Assembly: GCA_036272735.1 (NCBI GenBank)
Contig: DATAYF010000050.1
Coordinates: 1 to 6,107, forward strand
DNA: 6,107 bases
DNA from: DATAYF01 sp036272735
GTDB lineage: Bacteria; Chloroflexota; Ktedonobacteria; Ktedonobacterales; Ktedonobacteraceae
Direction of reading: 5' to 3'
Of this stretch, positions 4,628-6,107 are shown in pieces. The notes under the pieces are model-generated. The model worked only from the letters and a program-made list of their open reading frames with translations. It was not told the origin of the DNA and ran no database searches. Numbering within the stretch: position 1 is the stretch's first letter; every line of letters begins with the position of its first letter. Made by a program: the position numbers and the translations under genes.

Positions 4628-6092
4628 AATCTCCACTACTGATCCCAGACGTTTCTGAGATGTCTGCTGATAATACAGGCTGCTGCGTATGACGGCCAAT
4701 GCGCATGAATAGTGCATAGAGGGCCGCGCTGAGCATAGAGCCAAGAACGAAGCCCAGCCCGTCGGTCGCAATGATGTTGGTTGCAAAGAGGCCGTTAAAC
4801 AACGGAGAGGCTGTAAATGACAAGTTGAGCAGGAAACCAGCCAGCCATGCTAGCAGGCCAATCCAATTCACTCCCCCTGTGTAGTAATAGTAGCTCATAT
4901 GGCTGGTATCAGCCAGGGCCGATTGATCATAGCCACGACGTTTATACATATCAACGAGAAAGATGGCAGCCCACGCCGTTAAGCCATCAGCCAGTAATGA
5001 CAGGAAACTTTCGAATGGTCCTAAAAAGTTATTGGCAATTAGCATGATATAGATCGCGCCTGCGATCATCAAAACTCCATCAACGATCACAGCCTGGTAG
5101 CGCTTGATTTTGAGCCCGAGGCTCAAGAGATTGAGTCCTGATGAATATACGTTGAGGGCCGCGGCGACGACGATACCGCCAATGGCAGTCACGAGATAGG
5201 GAATGGTCATCCACGATGGGAGCGCTGTTCCGATACGCTGAATAGGATTGGATGCTGTAGAGAGATGGGTTAAGTTGCTGGAAAGGAGGAATCCAATCAG
5301 AATGAGGACAAACAAAGGGAGCGTTCCACCAAAGATTGTCCAACCAATAATCGCTTTTGATGAGCTGTGTCGCGGCAGGTAACGTGAAAAATCGGCTCCG
5401 GAGTTAATCCAGCCGATGCCCGTACCAGCGGCGATCAAACTGAATGACGACAGGATGCCTGTATTCCAAGAACCTCCGGGTGCGGACAGGATATGTAACC
5501 ATTGCGTCTTTTCTAGCAAGAAGATGGCGATGACCAGCGTTAAGAGACCGAAGAGCCAGGTGGCCAGACGTTGAAGCCAGACAAGGGTTGCGTGTCCTAG
5601 TAAACCAAAGAGAACGACTAGTGCAGCCACAATCACCAGACTGACAATAGTCCATAGCGCATTTGATGGCAAACCTGCAAGATTCAAGAGGCCGAGTAAA
5701 GCATATGCTGACGTGACCACGAGGACCGTTTCCCAACCTACCAGGCTTATCCAGCTGATCAGAGTGGGCGCGATGTTACCGCGTGGCCCGAACGAAGCAC
5801 GCGAAAGCGTGAGCATGGGCGAGCCTCCCCAGACGCCAGCGATAGAGAGCAGCCCAACAGCGATAAACGATCCAATTGTACCAATCAGCGTCACAAGGGC
5901 ACATTGCCAGAGATTGAGTCCAGAATCAAAGAGGATCGCGCCATAAACGATACCGAGGATACCAACGTTTGCGGCAAACCAGATCCAGAATAATTCGAGT
6001 GGCCGACCATGCCGTTCGTCATCGGTGATCGGATTGATACCATGTACTTCAATAGACCAGACCTGGTCTCCTTTGGATTGTCTCTTATTCAT
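4626..6092 (-). CDS. NCS1-family nucleobase/nucleoside permease (cytosine/purine permease type)
   Basis: A 488-residue inner-membrane transporter of the nucleobase:cation symporter-1 family, whose members take up cytosine, purines, allantoin, uracil, hydantoins or related compounds with H+ or Na+. The N-terminal motif HGINPITDDERHGRPLELF (17-35) followed by WIWFAAN (36-42) is the family signature. GGSPMLTLSRASFGPRG (89-105) is the conserved segment in helix three. GADFSRYLP (232-240) matches the DYxRYLP substrate/cation region, and NVYSSGLNLLSLGLKIKR (314-331) and DGLTAWAAIFLVDMY (369-383) are the typical later blocks. About twelve hydrophobic helices can be counted, and the length is normal. 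The layout is closest to the cytosine-purine permease (Fcy2/CodB-like) side of the family, but the substrate is unproven. The ATG at 6092 follows AAAGGAA (6105-6099) by 6 bp. It is the first gene of the two-gene unit in this window; any promoter lies beyond base 6107. Confidence 0.88.
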   Translation of the reverse strand: MNKRQSKGDQVWSIEVHGINPITDDERHGRPLELFWIWFAANVGILGIVYGAILFDSGLNLWQCALVTLIGTIGSFIAVGLLSIAGVWGGSPMLTLSRASFGPRGNIAPTLISWISLVGWETVLVVTSAYALLGLLNLAGLPSNALWTIVSLVIVAALVVLFGLLGHATLVWLQRLATWLFGLLTLVIAIFLLEKTQWLHILSAPGGSWNTGILSSFSLIAAGTGIGWINSGADFSRYLPRHSSSKAIIGWTIFGGTLPLFVLILIGFLLSSNLTHLSTASNPIQRIGTALPSWMTIPYLVTAIGGIVVAAALNVYSSGLNLLSLGLKIKRYQAVIVDGVLMIAGAIYIMLIANNFLGPFESFLSLLADGLTAWAAIFLVDMYKRRGYDQSALADTSHMSYYYYTGGVNWIGLLAWLAGFLLNLSFTASPLFNGLFATNIIATDGLGFVLGSMLSAALYALFMRIGRHTQQPVLSADISETSGISSGD

Positions 6093-6107
6093 ACATCATT
6101 CCTTTAT

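Noticed and set aside
4616..4786. N-terminal extension of the ADP-ribosylglycohydrolase to an ATG at 4786
   Set aside because: It would overlap the permease gene by about 160 bp, the added 57 residues do not resemble the family, and a well-placed ribosome binding site supports the GTG at 4615.
5080..5946. Open frames in other frames within the permease gene
   Set aside because: They are shadows of the NCS1 coding sequence and lack start signals and motifs.

Overview
The window looks like a chromosomal stretch from a bacterium of the Chloroflexota, perhaps Ktedonobacteria. This is an inference from protein style: a 'GLSxGSMV' S51-type hydrolase, a fungal-like NCS1 permease and an ISL3-type transposase remnant. 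Base composition is mixed, codon use is not extreme and intergenic gaps are long. No rRNA, tRNA or other taxonomic marker is present, so the assignment is tentative.

Left half, plus strand. Bases 1-168 are the 3' end of an unrecognised gene. It is followed by a nearly loopless perfect inverted repeat (198-244) that could end its transcript. About 400 bp without a convincing gene come next, holding short direct repeats and a small hairpin. Then come a peptidase S51 / glutamine-amidotransferase-like hydrolase (654-1322) and, 270 bp further on, a small VOC-superfamily protein (1593-1997). A second long perfect stem-loop (2077-2134) lies downstream of the VOC gene.

Centre (1998-2500). This is a mobile-element scar. 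The last 46 codons of an ISL3-family transposase survive on the minus strand (2160-2300). They abut a 161-bp structure (2300-2460) made of two perfect 39-bp inverted arms around 83 bp of unrelated sequence. It could be a MITE-like insertion or a local inverted duplication. It also separates the plus-strand genes from the convergent minus-strand operon.

Right half, minus strand. A two-gene unit runs leftwards: an NCS1-family nucleobase/nucleoside permease (4626-6092), then a large ADP-ribosylglycohydrolase-family protein (2501-4615). The Shine-Dalgarno of the second gene overlaps the stop codon of the first, so the two are probably translationally coupled. The hydrolase keeps its metal-binding aspartates. 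It carries two extra beta-sandwich domains, one jelly-roll-like and one concanavalin-like, and has no signal peptide. The most economical reading is an uptake-and-cleavage pair: the permease imports a nucleobase-like or nucleoside-like compound and the hydrolase breaks an N-glycosidic bond. The substrate cannot be read from sequence. This pair and the 39-bp inverted-repeat element are the two most interesting items here.
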